From Larix sibirica (taxonomy: Eukaryota; Streptophyta; Pinopsida; Pinales; Pinaceae), in NCBI GenBank assembly GCA_004151065.3, contig NWUY0300002973.1:138202-183430 (forward strand): 45,229 nt of DNA. The letters run 5' to 3'. The notes under the pieces were generated by a model. That model searched no databases. It worked only from the letters and a program-made list of their open reading frames with translations, and was not told where the DNA came from. A program made the translations under genes and the position numbers. Below are positions 10,087 to 20,452 of this stretch, in pieces (position 1 is the first letter of the stretch; each line of letters begins with the position of its first letter).

Positions 10087-11085
10087 CTAAAGTTTCCTTT
10101 TCGAGAGAGAGGTGGGATAAGCATGTTTCCAATCTTTGAGAAGGAGAGTGGTGGTGCCTAAGTTTGGCATAACGATGTCAAGGTCTTGGAGTATGGAATT
10201 CCAAACATCTTTTGAAAATGTGCAATTCAGGAAGAGGTGATCAAGTGTTTCAGCATTTTTATGGCATAATGGACACTTGTGAGGTCCGATAAAGCCTCTT
10301 TTGATGAGATTGTCGCCTGTAAGTACCTTCCTGTGTGCAAGAGTCCACATGAAGAAATTTGCTTTGGGGATTCTGAAAGGATTCCAGACCATTTCCCAAG
10401 TGCTTTTCCTGAAATCAACATGGTTTTGAAGGGTTTTGTATCCCATAGCAGCGGTGTACTTTCCGCTTGGGCCCTAACCACGTTCATCTTTTTCATGAAT
10501 GTGAGTAGGAGCACATCCGATCAGATTTTCGAAAAGAATAGTTCTGGCTTGCTCAATATTTGGAGGGGTTGTTAGCTTCTTCCAACCATGCCAAATGCAT
10601 GAAGAATTCCAGATGTTGAGATCACATAATGTCCTGATTCCATGTTGAGTGAGCCAGTGTTCGATATCCTGGAGCTCATGGTTATATTGGAGCTGTTCTT
10701 TTCCCATAATTTTATCTAAGAAGATATTAATGTCTTCTCCATTTCCAGGAATCTAGTATAAATCTTGAGAGAAAAAGTCCCAAGCAACTTTGCAGAGAGA
10801 CCATATTGAGGATCCCTTGGAATCCGGTTTGTTGTCAAGGCATTTGAGGGAGCTTGCTGTTAAGTATTTCTTCTTTAGTAATAAGCTGACTCTGTGGTGT
10901 TTGTCATGCAGAATTTGCCAAAGTATTTTGCCACCTAATGCCTTATTTTCCTGTAGGGGATCTCGGATCTGAAGCCCGCCTGCATATTTTGGTTGAATTG
11001 TAGTATTCCAGTTGACAAGATGAGTTTTGTGCTTGTTGTTTTTGCTTCCTGTCCAAAGGATTTCTCTCAGGATCCTGCTGATGTG
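10087..11085 (-). pseudogene. LINE-C ORF2: connection and zf-RVT
   Basis: The frame is continuous with the RT. The zf-RVT domain reads FFMWTLAHRKVLTGDN, then CPLCHKNAETLDHLFLNC, giving an intact C-x2-C...H...C ligand set. Stops interrupt at TAG 10755-10753 and TAG 10476-10474, and TAG 10089-10087 ends this part. No frameshift is needed from the RT through this domain. Confidence 0.88.
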
Positions 11086-12978
11086 CTATGTAACTCCTTT
11101 GGGTGCTAGCAAGAGCGAGGATTGGTAGATAGGAAGTGTTGAGAGTACTGATTTCAAAAGGATTAGTTTTCCTACTTTGTTGATCCATTTTCCTCCCCCT
11201 CTCCTTATTTTGGAGTTGATTTTGTGGATTATGTCATCCCAATCCTTTAATTTTGAATGGCCTAGGGTGATAGGAAGGCCCAAATATTTGAATTTGTCCC
11301 AATGCTGATGTACTTTGATGCCAAGGATTCGGGTGATGTTGGTTGCAACGGTTTTGCTTAGATTCCAACCATAAACAACGCTCTTGTGTAAGTTAATCTT
11401 ACCACCCGAGACTTTGCAATAACTGGCCAAGATTTTTTTGAAGTTTCGAGCAATTATGGGGGATCCCCCTCCCAGTAAGAGGGATTCATCTGCAAAGAGA
11501 GTGTGGTTTAGGGGCATGGAGTTGAAGGCTAGATTGAGGCCAGGTAGGAGACCATTCCTGAGATCAGAGTTTAGTTTTCGGCTAAGAGAGTCAGCCATGA
11601 TTATGTAAAGGAAGGAAGATAGGGGGCACCCTTGTCTAATTCCGTGGGTTGCTTGGAAGAAATTGGTTGGGAGTCCATTCACAAGAGGGGCGATCCAAGG
11701 GAGATTTATGCAAGCAGAGATACAACTTAGGAAGGGATCATTGAAGCCAATTTTTTTCATGATTTTGAGCACAAAAGAGTGCTTAATGCGATCGAAGGCG
11801 TTAGCCATATCAAGTTTAATCAGCATACCTTTTTCTTCGCGCGATTTGCTGGAGTGAATTGCCTCCTGGACAAGGATGACATTGTCAAGTATTCATCTTC
11901 CGTGTACGGAAACTCCCTGATTTTATGAGATGATTTTGACGAGGACGGGCTTCATTCTATTGACCAGCAGCTTGGAAATGATCTTATAGGAAGCGTTGCA
12001 TAATGCAATAGGTCGAAATCGACTGAAAGTGTTGGGGTTGATTTCTTTTGGTATGAGAGCGAGGAAGGTGGAATTTGTGCGTCCACCTAACTTGGATTTT
12101 GAATGAAAGTCTCTAACCATTCTCATAAAGTATTTTCTGATGTACTGCCAGCAAGCTTTGTAAAAGTGGATGGAGAACCCGTTGGGCCCAGGTGCTTTGT
12201 CAGGGTCGAATGACCAGATTATGTTGGTGACTTCCTTTTCTGTGAACGACTTGAGGAGGTCGATGTCATCCTTTGTGATCATATTCGGTATATGGTCAAG
12301 GAGAGTTTGGTCTCCATCATTGTTGTCGTTATTATCTTCTTTGAAGAGGTTTGAAAAGTGTTTGTAAGCTTCGTTTTGGATGTCTCCATGACCTTTGACA
12401 GTCGATCCATTCTCATATTTGATCGCAACGATGTGATTGATGGAATGTCTAGCTTTAGTTTGTCTATGGAAGTAAGCTGTGTTTTTATCTCCAGCTTTGA
12501 AGCAAGTGATGCGGGACTTTAGTCTCCAATATTCTTCTTCTCTTCGAAAAGCTTGATGGGTTTTAGCTTGGTGGTTTGCTTCTTCCTATAGCGTTCTGTT
12601 GTCAATAGAATTTTCATCCATTGAGTTTTGGATGGCTTCGAGATTGTTGACAGCTTTCTTGGTGGAGTTTGGAGGAGGGCAATTTATTTTGGCCCACTTT
12701 TTCAGCTAATTTTTTGTGGTAATGAGTTTCTGTTCCCAGACGTGTCTTGGGGATCCGATGATAGGGGTGTTCCAGGCATTTGTTAGAACATTCCAAAAAC
12801 TGCTTGATTCAAGCCAGGGGATGAATCTAAAGGGGATGGGTCCATAATCTTCATTATCTTGTATATGGAGGAGGATCGGTTGATGATCTGAAGTTAAATT
12901 GACCATTATTTTTGAGATGACAATCTGATTTTCTGAGAGCAAGCTGCTTTGTACAAGGTATCTGTCCAGCCGAGCCAT
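11086..12978 (-). pseudogene. LINE-C ORF2: endonuclease C-terminus, linker and reverse transcriptase
   Basis: From MARLDRYLV and SDHQPILL (the intact SDH-x-P motif of the endonuclease) the same frame runs through the linker into the RT. The fingers show KAPGPNGF, FLALIPKE and FRPIALCN, then motif A LIKLDMANAFDRIKH and motif B HGIRQGCPLSSFL. Motif C is FADE at 11485-11496, where Glu replaces the second Asp. Thumb sequence KYLGLPITLGHSK follows. In-frame stops are TAG 12708-12706, TAG 12588-12586, TAA 11925-11923, TGA 11895-11893 and TAG 11088-11086. The Asp-to-Glu change alone would be expected to impair polymerisation. Confidence 0.92.
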
Positions 12979-13565
12979 GATATTTCTTTTACCTATCCGC
13001 TTATTTGACTAGGTGAAATTTCCTTTCTTGGGCTTGATGTCCAGGAGGTCCCATTCTGAATGAGGGATTCAATCTAATATATGAAGGCGTCATGTCCAAT
13101 GAGGCCTCCTTTCTTTTCGATATTGGAGAGGGTTGCGTTGAGATCACCACATAGGATGAGGTTGTGCGGGCTGTAAGCATCGAGAAAGTCTTCAAGGAGT
13201 CCCCAACAACCCTTTTTTTCTGAGTGCAAGTTTGGTACATACAAATTGATGAGAGAAATTTGAATGTTGCTTTGGGTATGGAGAAGAGCTGTGTAGATCA
13301 AATGTTGAGTGGCAAAGGAATCACATAATTGGAATTTGTCAGAGGACCAAAGGGTGACTAAGCCACCAGATGCTCCCCTAGCGCTGACAACCATGCCAGC
13401 ATTTTTCTTCCAATTATCTTTTCCAATGGTCAGAATGGCCTGTTCATTGAGCTTGGTCTCTTGGAGCATGAGGATCTCAGGCATCTCAATTTTTTGGAGG
13501 TATTTTATTGCTTCTATTTTACTAGGATTACCTAATCCTCTGCAATTCCAAGAAACCAGTTTCAT
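12979..13565 (-). pseudogene. LINE-C ORF2 N-terminus: APE endonuclease
   Basis: The ATG at 13565-13563 overlaps the ORF1 stop as TAATG. Motifs seen are SWNCRGLGNP (Asn), MLQETKL (Glu), and CGDLNATLS (Asp, Asn), with RLDRYLV and SDHQP following in the next segment. The known catalytic set of L1 endonucleases is therefore retained. The frame is broken by TAG 13076-13074, a frameshift near 13040-13060, and TAG 13011-13009. Confidence 0.9.
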
Positions 13566-14900
13566 TATCTGTTGTTGTGGATGAAGGAGGGGCCTCCCCC
13601 TACTTGATCTCCCATTTTTCTCCCTGATAATATGGCTCTGGTGTTCCTATTGAACGCCATATCTATTGTTGCTTGGGATCCTTGGGTTTTTTCACGTTCA
13701 GCTTCTTCTTCCCTTAGATCTTTGCTAGTTTTTTGCCCTAGTTTTTTAGATGATCCGTCTATCAGATCTTCACGGGAGGCAGGTGTGAGCAACGGTTTGA
13801 GTTTTGTAATTTCTGCATAGGAGGGAGATGGCGTACCTTTATAGAATTGATCCTTTTAGGGCTTGGGCTGCTTTGAGGTTGGATTTCTTCTAGATATTCA
13901 AAGGTTTGTGGAGCTTTTTGAGAGTCATGTTGCTCTGATATTTATCCTTCTTCAGGTGCTTCGACGTCGTCTTGATTTTCAGTGTTTTCCAAGACTTTGA
14001 ATCTATTTTCGTTGTTGGTGATTGCTGGATTTTGGTGCTGTTGATCTCCTTTGCTCGAGTTTTGTCCTTTCGGTGGCCTTTTTGGTCCTGATATGGAGGT
14101 AGTGTTTTTTTGTGCGATTGTCCATTGCTCTTTTCTCCCTCCTGATTCCGGATCTGCGGGCTTCTTTTTGCAAGATCGAGTGAAGTGCCCATATTCATGA
14201 CAATACCTGCATTTGAAGGGAATTTGTTCATAGTCGAGTTCCTGGATGTGGGACCAATCAATAACTTTGAGTTTTATAACTTCTGGGAGTCCGCGTTCCA
14301 TATCTATTTCGACACAAATCCTGGCGCATGAGTATTGATCTTTTTGATCTGCTTTGTCAATATACTTTCCGAGGGAGTTTCCGATGGCTTCTAGAGATTC
14401 GGGGTTCCAACAATGGAGAGGCAGGTGAGGTAGTCTCACCTAGACTGGAACATCGGAGGGGATGTCCTGGATGGATTGAAGTCAGGATTCCATTTATTGA
14501 TGTAGAGTTCTTGCCGCCCCATGAAATATGGTATGTTCCAGAAGATAAGTTCACGGTCTTGTTTGCTTTCAAAGACGAATGCAAAGAAGCCTTTTCCGAG
14601 GAAGTAGGATTTCACATTGTCTGAGATTAAGGGTTTCCAGTTTTTTTGAACCCAGGTCTCGGTGGTTTTCGGAGAAGGCCACAGTCCTGTGAATTGGCCG
14701 ATTAAACCTCTTTTTGACAGGTTGAGGGCAATTTTGCAAGGTTGCTCTGCAGGTAAAGCAACTGTGGGGATCTGAGAAATCTTTTTCATGAAATTTTGCT
14801 AGGTAGTGGAGAGGGGTTTTTTTCCGTAAGCTGCGATGAGTTTCATGAATTCGGTAAGGTTAGAGGGAGGGTGAGGACCAGGATCAACACTTGAGGCCAT
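13565..14900 (-). pseudogene. LINE-C ORF1: DUF4283 and CCHC zinc-knuckle protein
   Basis: The start is ATG at 14900-14898 (MASSVDPGPHPP), in the context GCCACCATGG. A stop TAG occurs early at 14801-14799. The DUF4283-like domain lies at about 14780-14440: RGLIGQFTGLWPSPK, QKNWKPLI, LGKGFFAFVFE, then LPHLPLHCWN. A frameshift and a probable Trp-to-TAG change lie near 14437-14465. A CCHC knuckle, CRYCHEYGHFTRSC (C-x2-C-x4-H-x4-C), lies near 14205. A basic, Ser- and Gln-rich tail follows, with one more frame change before the TAA at 13567-13565. The family role is binding element RNA to form the RNP. Confidence 0.85.
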
Positions 14901-15139
14901 GGTGGCATGGGAAAGCCGATCCCCCATAAGTTGAAGAGCCAAGAAAGGGCTGAACTCAAAAACCTGGTGCAGGAGAGATACGAGGGGCAGGGGAACAAGA
15001 CGAGAATGAAACCCGATTTGTGTAGGTGCAAGGGTTCGAGATGCAGGATTCTGGTGCAGATTCCAAATTCCCGTAGCCTAAGTCATGCCCGCAACCTGTG
15101 GCATGGATGCACGCAGCCTATGCTAATGGAGCCGCTAGG
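14901..15139 (-). promoter_or_regulatory. LINE-C 5'UTR, probable internal promoter region
   Basis: 239 bp from the TSD to the ORF1 ATG, less AT-rich than the surrounding DNA. LINE 5'UTRs usually carry an internal Pol II promoter, but no specific element was identified, so the promoter role is inferred from position only. Confidence 0.5.
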
Positions 15140-15163
15140 TTTGAAATTGTTTGCAATGATTTT
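15140..15163. repeat. LINE-C TSD, 5'-side copy
   Basis: Partner of 8752-8775 with one mismatch in 24. It marks the exact 5' end of LINE-C. Confidence 0.93.
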
Positions 15164-15430
15164 AGATATCACTTTATATATTAGATTCTAGAGGGACATG
15201 GTCCTCGATTCCTCAAAAGATTTTGGATCCTGGTTTTTCAAAATAAAAGCTATAAAGATGGATTTAATGGTGCCTAGCATTCTTCCAAAACTACTAGATT
15301 CCTAAACCATTATTTGTAGTTCATAAATAATCAAATCATAAAAACCTAAATAGATCTCCATCTTCCATCCATCTATTTTTTTCTTCTTCGATAAAATGCA
15401 CTTCTCAAGGAAACCCACTAGGCACACTTC
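15140..15430 (-). pseudogene. LINE-B, 5' portion: RT fingers
   Basis: On the minus strand this reads IDGWKMEIYLGFYDLI, then FIAFILKNQDPKSFEE, then a stop in SL-stop-NLIYKVISKIIAN. It aligns by eye with LINE-A DGWTAELFNEFFDLMG, FIALIPKTS and ISLCNLVYKIVAKIIAN. The last codons fall inside the LINE-C TSD, and the next LINE-B residues resume at 8751. The element seems to begin near 15430, so it was 5'-truncated before LINE-C landed. Confidence 0.82.
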
Positions 15431-16115
15431 CCCTCATTGGTACCTAGGGTAAATCAGTCGATTGCAATTTTGTTAACCTAATTCAGCGGGGACCTCAAGT
15501 GAGGTAAACAATATTCACAGGGACAAAACAATTGGAGGAATTGACCTCATGACCTCCTACTTGTAATTCACAACACTCAACTACTCACGATAACCCACTC
15601 TATTTACCATATATCTTTCAACAATTAAAATACATATAATTAGAAAATAAATAACATTTGAGCAATTTATGCATTAATTGTTATAAAATTTAATTAGTCT
15701 AAAATGTGTAGGTATTCTAAACTTTGTATAAAAAGTTTCAGAGTGGATTTCTATAAAATCAGTGCAAGTAACAAGTTTTTTTTTCAACAACAACAACAAA
15801 AAACATGTTTCTTGATATTCCTTAAAATCAAAGAAAACATATGTCATACATATAGAATAACATCTTTTGAGGATAAAGATGTCATTCAATTGAGCAACCA
15901 TTCAATAGTTCCATAAGAACAAAAACATAACTCACAGACTGTCCTACAAATATCTCTCCAAAAGTAATCTTCAATTGTTATCCAAAATAGTAAATCAACC
16001 TATATATCTACAACCAAAATACAGTCTTAAGTTATACTGAATAGAGACAAAATATATAGTCAACCCAAAGTATCAAAAAAAAAATTATTAGAAAAAGACA
16101 TGAGAGCCCTCGGAT
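15431..16115. other. Intergenic, AT-rich; possible SINE or tRNA-like head at about 15530-15605
   Basis: No coding gene. On the minus strand near 15535-15605 the sequence GAGGTCAATTCCTCC resembles a Pol III B box, and GAGTAGTTGAGTG upstream of it loosely resembles an A box. This could be a degenerate SINE head. The rest is AT-rich without a recognised feature. Confidence 0.3.
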
Positions 16116-16170
16116 ATAAGAACCTCTTCAATGCTAACATTGTATAAGAGCCTCCTCAATGCTAACAACT
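16116..16170. repeat. 28-bp direct repeat, two copies
   Basis: ATAAGAACCTCTTCAATGCT (start of 16116-16143) is followed by a similar unit at 16144-16170 with a few mismatches. Confidence 0.6.
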
Positions 16171-16186
16171 TTTTCTTTTTTTTTTT

Positions 16187-16261
16187 CAGCGGAAAAATCA
16201 CCTTCCTGCTATTCCGAAGGAATCAAGGAAAGCTAACAAGCACGGGAAATCTCAACAAACT
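16187..16261. repeat. left copy of a 75-bp duplication at the N (16262)
   Basis: From CAGCGGAAAAATCACC to AACAAACT, matching 16285-16360 with one extra C in the right copy. The left copy ends exactly at the N, so this is most likely an unmerged contig overlap. Confidence 0.85.
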
Positions 16262-16262
16262 N
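16262..16262. other. assembly gap marker (N)
   Basis: A single undetermined base at the junction of duplicated sequence. Confidence 0.9.
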
Positions 16263-16284
16263 TTTCCCATGTTTTTTTTTTTTT

Positions 16285-16360
16285 CAGCGGAAAAATCACC
16301 TTCCTGCTATTCCGAAGGAATCAAGGAAAGCTAACAACGCACGGGAAATCTCAACAAACT
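16285..16360. repeat. right copy of the 75-bp duplication
   Basis: Partner of 16187-16261, in the 3'UTR of LINE-D. Confidence 0.85.
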
Positions 16361-16550
16361 TCCTCACATATCGTGGATGGTAGGTCGAGCAAACCGTCAG
16401 CCGGTAATCCAGGCCAGAAGATGTCTCAAAGGAATTGAACCTAGGTGTATGGAATGAAATCCATCAAATCCCACCAACAGACCGCCAAACACTTTTCATA
16501 TTTTAAGGAAATCGTCTCGGACCTCCAAAGAGAATGAAAGAGCTCACATG

Positions 16551-17057
16551 TCAAAAGAGCCTAAAGAAGTCATAGGCCGAATCAGAGCCCTCATGGATAA
16601 GAAGGAGATGAACCACTCCAGGCTCAACATTCAGACCCTTTTTGGACATGGTATCGTCCTGAAGATTGAAACATCTGTAAACATGGGCAAAGCTAATGGA
16701 CTGAAATTCAAAGATGGTTTTTATGTCAGTGGACAACCAGGAATCTAGAGAGAGATTATTGATAGAGTATTGGCCTGCTTCTCACTCTATGATTACCTTG
16801 GAGTCACCAAAAAAATGCAAATCAAGGAGGCCCAGACGCGTAGCCACTGATAGCAAGCCATAGAGACCTAATAAATCGCTTATGGTGTTGGAACCTCTGC
16901 CACAAACCATCCAACCAATGAAGTCCCAATGATGGCTGATTTTTATTGAAAATCCAGCTCCTGATCTCTCCCTGCATTGTTGTGAAGCTCCATCGAAGAA
17001 TCCCACAACATAAGAGCTCTCGACCACCGTCAAGCTTCGAAAAATGATCAATGGCAT
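16551..17057 (-). pseudogene. LINE-D ORF2 C-terminus: RNase H
   Basis: Motifs: FFDGASQ (Asp), NTISDLLGLYG (the usual Glu is Asp), FGDSKVIIE (Asp), then a stop at 16781-16779. The same frame continues to FAHVYRCFNLQDDTMSKKGL, which matches the last RNase H motif with its Asp kept. There is one stop and no frameshift across the domain. The Glu-to-Asp change in the second motif would weaken metal binding. Confidence 0.88.
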
Positions 17058-17246
17058 GAGTTTTGGCTTGTAGTGAGAATTGAACTTTTTTTATGTAACC
17101 ATACTCACTCTATGACAATCAACCTACTCATCTTCAAAAAGGACTAATTTCCTTTGCTTCCAAACCTGCCAATAAAGGAAGATTGGTACCTCTAACCAAT
17201 AGTAGCTAGCCTCAGTCCAAATTTTAAGAGCCTCTTCAAAGTAACC

Positions 17247-17906
17247 TTATTTCCATTGAAGATGACACCCCAAAATATTATTTACCTCCTCCTTAACAAC
17301 CATAATGAACGGGCAAGACACAAAAAGGTGTTCCACACACTCTGAGGCCCACTTACACAAAACACAGATGCTTGGCCCTCTTCCACCACGCTTAGTAAAA
17401 ATATCGCAAGTCAATAATTTGTTTTCTAACAACAGCCACATGAAGCATTTCACTTTAGTAGGAATATTCCATTTCCACAATCGCCTGAACCACCATTTCT
17501 GCTGAATATTTTTTGAGGACTGAACCAGAGCTTCATAAGCCAACCTCGGGGTCTCCTGGCCATTTTCTTTGTTAAAGAACCAAATTAATGATTTTGGTGA
17601 GTTGTTGAGGACGAGACCGACATGATGAAGACCCCGAACGAAGGAATCCCACTCCTCTAAGTTTTTTGTGGACAAACCAAGCTCAGTCGATGAAGACCAC
17701 CTCTCCACATGTTCGTCTTGGACGCCTTTGTAAACCTGTCGAAGGAGAATGAGCCCTTTATTTCTTATCTCCTGTAGGAGCCGAGGTGAGAAGGATTTAT
17801 TACTCCCCACAAAGAGGTATTCACCTAAATTAATGTGCATTCCATTCCCCGGTTTCCATCGAGACCATTTTTTACTATGGAAGCAGATTTTGAGAGAGTT
17901 CTCCAT
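17247..17906 (-). pseudogene. LINE-D ORF2: connection and zf-RVT
   Basis: About 219 uninterrupted residues. The connection segment GNGMHINLGEYLFVGSNK resembles LINE-A and LINE-E. The zf-RVT domain reads VKCFMWLLLENKLLTCD, then CVLCKWASECVEHLFVSCPF with a complete C-x2-C...H...C set. It is in the same frame as the RNase H and the RT palm. Confidence 0.9.
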
Positions 17907-17954
17907 ATAATTGAAGCTTTTGCTGGAACATTAACCTCTCCCCTTAACCAACAT

Positions 17955-19282
17955 TCAACAGAGAGGTGTTGCAAGTACTTTCTTTTCAGAAGGGAGCTCC
18001 AAAGACCATATGAATACCGGGATACTTTGGAGCACTAATTGAAGCAGGACAAGACGACCACCCAAGGATAGGTAGCAGTAGCACCAATTCTTTATCTTTT
18101 TTTTTACCTTCAGAAGAAGCCACATCCAGTTTGCAACTTGATAACTGTTAGGCTTACGAAAGAATCCTAAATATTTGAAGCCCTCATTCAATAACTGGAC
18201 TTTGTAAGGGAATATCTCTATTAGTTAATGAATGAAAGCTTGAGAAGTGCCTGCTACCAGGAATACCGATTTGTGAGAGTTAATTTTCATACATGTAGCC
18301 TCGTAAAACATTTGAAGGATCTCCTTCATAGTCTTCCAATATTGAAGTCTATCTTTCCCAATAAGCAATACGTCGTCTACGAACAGAAGGGAGATATTAT
18401 ATCCCTTGGTGATTTTGATCCCTTTAATTTTACCTTCCACAATGGCTTCTCGGATCAACCTGCTTAAACTGTCCGCTATCAAGATAAAGAGCATAGGGGA
18501 GAGTGAACATCCTTGTCGCAATCCCCTTGTGCTGGAGAAGAACCTGATTGGACTTCCATTAATAAGCAGTGCATATGAAGCCAATATTAGGCATGCCATT
18601 ACCCAATCCGTCAACTGATGGATGCAACCAATTTAAAGCATTAACAATCTTAAATACCCCCAATCTACTCGATCATATGCCTTCTCCAAGTCGATTTTAA
18701 GGAGTACCGCTTTCATTTTCTTGACTTTGATCGAGTGCATCTATTCCTGCGCTAATCCCACTGCATCTAGGATTTTCCTATCGCTCATAAAATAAAATTG
18801 TTCTTGGGATATAAACCTTGACAAAATGGGCTTTATCCGGTTCGCTATAATCTTGGAGACTAAATTGTAAACAATATTTCAACAATAAATGGGACGAAAT
18901 TCAGAAAAAGAAAAGGGGCATGATACCTTGGGATTAATTTAAGAAAAGTGGAGTTTAAGGCCCCTGATATAATGCCTGTTGATCTTGTCTCTTTGACAAC
19001 CGAAAGTAAGTCCGACCCCATGTCCTCAAATAACGCCTGAAACAGCTCGAGTGACTAGCCATCCGGTCCAGGATTTTTTTCCTTGGAAAACCTATCCAAT
19101 GCCTCTTTAGTTTTAGTCATCATGACCTCCTCCACAACTTCCTGAGATTTATCCTCTGAGAAGAACTGAGGGATGGTTCCTATGAGCTTCAGTTGAGATC
19201 CAATTTGGTTAATTACTGGGTACTTATATAACATCTTGAAATGGTTCCAAGATGCCCCTTCCAGATCCACCTGGTTCTTCAT
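17955..19282 (-). pseudogene. LINE-D ORF2: reverse transcriptase
   Basis: Fingers at 19282-19055 end in KEKNPGPDG followed by a stop. Motif A KIDLEKAYDRVDWGYL lies at about 18661-18703. Motif B STRGLRQGCSLSPM and motif C FVDD (18372-18383) lie in the open segment 18614-18225. Thumb sequence FKYLGFFRKPNSY and LSLGGRLVLLQ follows at 18191-17955. One frameshift lies between 18614 and 19055. From 18614 down to the RNase H end at 16551 only stops interrupt a single frame. Confidence 0.92.
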
Positions 19283-19555
19283 TGTAACACCTTACATATC
19301 TTTTAGGTCCTAGATTCTATTTTTGCTTCGTCTATTATCCGCAAACTTGTGGAAGAACGAATTGTTCTGATCACCTTCTGTTATCCAGAAGGATTGGATT
19401 TTTAGCCTCCAGGCTTTTTCCTCTAGCTTAAGAATGTGCATTTTATGCCTTTGGGATGCAACGAACTTAGTCTTCTCCTATTATAAATGTAGGACCCCAT
19501 GTCCATTATTTGAGGATATGAGCTAAGAAGGAGTCGATGCATTTACACTCCTCTT

Positions 19556-20452
19556 TTAGGTCTTTCCTTTTATTCCTTTCCATTCTATAACCTTCACCTT
19601 TAAAGCGTGGAGCTTGAAGACTAAAGTTTTTGCTGCAGAAGACATTCGAACATGAGGCTGAGAGTGCCAACATTCCTTTACAAATTGAATGAAGCCATCC
19701 TCTGCCAGGCATAAGTGATTAAACTTGAAAGAGAACGCTAGTTTCGACAAATCGCTCTCCAATTGAAGGAGAATTGGGTAATAGTATGAAATTGGGGTCA
19801 TAACTGTCCAAGAGCGGAAGTTCCAGATACTAGTAAGGAGAGAATCTGCAACAATAAACCTATCCAGTCACTTCATTATTCCTTCTTCACCAATCCTATT
19901 ATTTGTCCATGAAGGGCCCAATGGCACATGATGCACATCAATTAGCCCATGTTCTTGAATCGGGTTCAGAAAAAAACAAGAATAGCGGGCCTTGATGAGA
20001 TTTTATTCCCCACACTTCCCTCAGTGAGACTGTAAAGTTCAGGTCCCCTACAAGGATTAGATTTGGATCCTTTAGTAACCCCGATTCCTTTATAGACTTC
20101 CAATATGCCTCCCTATTAGAATAAGGGGCATACATATTGAGGACTTTGAAAGCCTCTCCAAAATATGTTGATTTTCCTTCCAGAAGTATCCCTCCTTTTG
20201 TAAGAAAAGGGTTGAATAAGAACTTCAGGGGGTTCCACGTTGAAAGGAGCCCCCTTGATCTTCCATCGGCCTCCGTAGTTACCACCAACCACATTTCTCT
20301 TGACTTAGATAAAATTGCATGCATGTAACACCTGGCATCATCGTTTCCTGAAAACACACCAGGTCTGGATTAAGGTCGTCTAGTAGTCTTTGAAGGGCTA
20401 GCGATTTGGCCCGCCCTCCCAACCCCCTGACATTCAAAGATAAAATGATCAT
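19556..20452 (-). pseudogene. LINE-D ORF2 N-terminus: APE endonuclease and linker
   Basis: Starts at ATG 20452-20450, which overlaps the ORF1 stop as ATGA. The opening MIILSLNVRGLGG has the conserved Asn, and CFQETM has the Glu. GLLSTWNP and VGDLNFTVS (Asp, Asn) follow. The C-terminal motif LDRFIVADS is preceded by a TGA, probably from CGA. The SDH motif is degraded to SYYYPILL, losing both Asp and His. There are one frameshift near 20350 and another near 19800-19930. The segment below 19800 is the linker into the RT. Confidence 0.87.

Larger units (their letters stand above)
8776..15139 (-). mobile_element. LINE-C, full-length L1-type retrotransposon nested in LINE-B
   Basis: A complete 6.36-kb element with a 5'UTR (239 bp), ORF1, ORF2, a 3'UTR (about 580 bp), an A tail and a 24-bp TSD. 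It belongs to a different L1 family from A, B, D and E: the endonuclease opens MKLVSWNCRGLGNP, the RT motif C is FADE, and the RNase H ends HNADVEAKAA. About ten in-frame stops and two ORF2 frameshifts make it inactive. It is younger than LINE-B, which it interrupts. Confidence 0.95.

Noticed and set aside
16431-16441. GGTTCAATTCC on the minus strand resembles a Pol III B box
   Set aside because: It is within the LINE-D 3'UTR with no A box upstream.
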